Source: Eubacterium sp. (GTDB lineage: Bacteria; Bacillota_A; Clostridia; Lachnospirales; Lachnospiraceae). Taken from it: 34,497 nt of DNA. This document shows, piece after piece, positions 32,818 through 34,497 of this stretch; the stretch's first letter is position 1; each line of letters starts with the position of its first letter. The stretch is from NCBI GenBank assembly GCA_023663915.1, contig JAMPGN010000013.1, forward strand, positions 1 through 34,497. Direction: 5' to 3'. The notes beneath the pieces are model-generated. The model was not told the origin of the DNA. It saw only the letters and a program-made list of their open reading frames with translations, and made no database searches. Made by a program: the position numbers and the translations under genes.

Positions 32818-33861
32818 ATGGGGTTTTTCTCAGATTTGAAGGAAGACTTATCGCAGGCGGTGAATGAACTGATGCCGGAAGAAGAATTAGAAGCTGCCAT
32901 GGCAGGGAACGCGGCGCTTGACGATATGTTATCCGAAGAGCAGTTGACGGATCAAACGCCGGAAACTGTGGAAGATGTAAATTTAAGCAGCATGTTGGAT
33001 AAATTAGAGGGAATGAATACGGCTGATGAACCGTTGGAAGAGGCTGTGATCTCTTCTGATGATACGGCAGATATACCGGAAGAACAACCGCTGGCGGAAC
33101 CGGAAATACCGGAAGAGCCAGTTGTGCCAAAGCCGACGGTCAAAAAGAAGCCGAAGTCGATACCGGAAGCAATCACGGAACCGGAACCTATTATCGAGCA
33201 GGAAGTTCTGATGCCCGAACCGGATCCGATCGCAGAGCTGGAACCGGAGCCAGTGGTTGAGCCGATTGCAGAACCGGAGTCGGTGGAAGAAATACAGGAA
33301 GAACAAGAAATATCCGGATTAAGTGGAGAGGAAGAGGAGAATATGGAAGAGCAGACACAAGCACAAGAACAGGTACAGGCACCGGCTAAGCGGGTAGCAG
33401 TGGACGAGACGGCAGTTGTAACCGAGGGAATGACCATAACGGGTGATATTGTATCACAGGGGTCTATGGAGTTGATCGGTACTGTCAATGGTAATTTGGA
33501 CATTTATGGTAAGCTGAACATCACCGGTACGATTCAGGGTGATTCCAAAGCGGCGGAAATTTTCGCAGAGGGAGCTAAGATTACAGGTGAAGTCAACAGT
33601 GAGGGCAGCGTTAAGATCGGACAGAGTTCGGTTGTAATCGGTAATATTTCTGCCTCAAGTGCAGTGGTTGCCGGAGCGGTCAAGGGTGATATTGATGTGC
33701 ACGGACCGGTTATTCTGGATACCACGGCAATCGTTATGGGTAATATCAAATCGAAATCCGTCCAGATCAATAACGGCGCGGTAATTGAAGGTATGTGTTC
33801 TCAGTGCTATGCAGATGTGAACCCGTCCTCCTTCTTTGAGGAATTTAAGAAAAGGAAATAA
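32818..33861 (+). CDS. Bactofilin with long acidic Pro/Glu-rich N-terminal region
   Basis: Bactofilins are cytoskeletal proteins that form filaments and localise wall enzymes. The 347-residue protein starts MGFFSDLKEDLSQAVNELM, possibly a membrane-associating segment. It then has a long Glu/Pro-rich region (about 65-185, many PEP/EPE units) and the bactofilin beta-helix domain (about 198-335, TEGMTITGDIVSQGSMELIG, GTVNGNLDIYGKLNITGTI and VKGDIDVHGPV), ending FFEEFKKRK. The ATG at 32818 is chosen because GGAGGA lies 8 bases upstream; the ATG at 32803 would overlap that ribosome binding site. The long disordered N-terminal part is unusual compared with the typical ~150-200-residue bactofilins. 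It abuts pyrH. Confidence 0.92.
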   Translation: MGFFSDLKEDLSQAVNELMPEEELEAAMAGNAALDDMLSEEQLTDQTPETVEDVNLSSMLDKLEGMNTADEPLEEAVISSDDTADIPEEQPLAEPEIPEEPVVPKPTVKKKPKSIPEAITEPEPIIEQEVLMPEPDPIAELEPEPVVEPIAEPESVEEIQEEQEISGLSGEEEENMEEQTQAQEQVQAPAKRVAVDETAVVTEGMTITGDIVSQGSMELIGTVNGNLDIYGKLNITGTIQGDSKAAEIFAEGAKITGEVNSEGSVKIGQSSVVIGNISASSAVVAGAVKGDIDVHGPVILDTTAIVMGNIKSKSVQINNGAVIEGMCSQCYADVNPSSFFEEFKKRK

Positions 33862-34497
33862 ATGAAACAACCAAGCGGGAGAATAGAGCCTATGCGTCGT
33901 ATACTGTTGAAATTAAGTGGAGAAGCCTTGGCAGGCGACAAAAAGACCGGTTTTGACGAGGAGACCGTGCGCGGTGTGGCTGTGCAGGTCAAAGAGCTGG
34001 TGGATGACGGGATTCAGGTCGGGATCGTGATCGGCGGCGGCAATTTCTGGCGCGGACGTTCCAGTGAGAATATTGACAGGACGAAAGCGGATCAGATCGG
34101 TATGCTGGCAACGGTCATGAACTGTATTTATGTATCTGAGATTTTCCGTTCGATCGGCATGATGACGAGCATCCTGACGCCTTTTGAATGCGGGTCATTT
34201 ACGAAGCTGTTTTCAAAAGACAGGGCGAACAAATACTTCGGTAAGAATATGGTAGTCTTCTTTGCCGGCGGAACCGGGCATCCTTATTTTTCCACGGATA
34301 CGGGAGTGGTGCTTCGGGCGATCGAAGTCGATGCGGACGTTATTCTTCTTGCGAAGGCAGTTGACGGCGTCTATGATGGTGATCCGCGATGCAATCCGGA
34401 TGCGAAGAAGTACGATCAGGTTTCCATCGATGAAGTGATCGAGAAGAACCTGCAGGTAGTGGATATGACGGCTTCTATTCTGGCGCGGGACAACAAG
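33862..34497 (+). CDS. pyrH: UMP kinase, 3' end beyond the window
   Basis: UMP kinase converts UMP to UDP. The visible 212 codons include RRILLKLSGEALAG (the KLSGEAL phosphate-binding motif), GIVIGGGNFWRG, DQIGMLATVMN, FFAGGTGHPYFSTDTG and LLAKAVDGVYDGDPRCNPDAKKYD, all typical of bacterial PyrH. The last ~25 residues are outside the window. The ATG at 33862 follows the bactofilin stop directly with AAAGGA upstream; the in-frame ATG at 33892 (MRRILLKLSGEA) is an equally plausible start and is closer to the family norm. Confidence 0.96.
   Translation, partial: MKQPSGRIEPMRRILLKLSGEALAGDKKTGFDEETVRGVAVQVKELVDDGIQVGIVIGGGNFWRGRSSENIDRTKADQIGMLATVMNCIYVSEIFRSIGMMTSILTPFECGSFTKLFSKDRANKYFGKNMVVFFAGGTGHPYFSTDTGVVLRAIEVDADVILLAKAVDGVYDGDPRCNPDAKKYDQVSIDEVIEKNLQVVDMTASILARDNK

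Overview
The window comes from a motile, Gram-positive-type member of the Clostridia, most likely Lachnospiraceae. The evidence is the flagellar gene order, FliY in place of FliN, the CheC/CheD adaptation genes, a FapA-like protein and a small polar protein inside the flagellar operon, and the link sigD - swrB-like gene - rpsB - tsf - pyrH. The genus cannot be fixed from sequence alone. Every supported gene is on the + strand.

1-1717: an AT-rich, gene-poor islet just upstream of flbD, where related genomes usually have flgE. Two direct repeats (1-167 and 1367-1531) flank a PIN-domain toxin-like gene whose expected ATG reads ATC, a 59-codon antitoxin-like gene overlapping its stop codon, and three back-to-back perfect hairpins. 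A good extended -10 promoter at 1612-1640 restarts transcription before flbD.

1718-25365: one long, tightly packed flagellar/chemotaxis operon: flbD, motA, motB, fliL, fliM, fliY, cheY, fliO, fliP, fliQ, fliR, flhB, flhA, flhF, flhG, a PilZ (c-di-GMP receptor) gene, cheB, cheA, cheW, cheC, cheD, a small membrane protein, fliA/sigD, a FapA-like gene, a 106-residue polar protein, a SwrB-like membrane/coiled-coil/HTH protein, and a membrane-anchored YceG-like LysM fragment. It ends at a strong terminator (25384-25411). Together these encode the stator, the switch/C-ring, the type III export gate, the placement GTPase/ATPase pair, the chemotaxis phosphorelay with adaptation enzymes, and the late flagellar sigma factor. 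The early hook/basal-body genes, cheR and chemoreceptors are not in the window.

25412-27405: rpsB and tsf with their own leader and a terminator.

27406-34497: three cell-envelope genes (a very large secreted/anchored glucosaminidase with a highly acidic C-terminal tail, a CE4 polysaccharide deacetylase, and a bactofilin), then pyrH, cut by the window end. The usual tsf-pyrH neighbourhood is split by this envelope cassette.

The most notable points are the repeat-flanked toxin-antitoxin islet with its lost start codon, the hairpin triplet, the giant acidic-tailed glucosaminidase beside a bactofilin, and the poorly characterised proteins around sigD.
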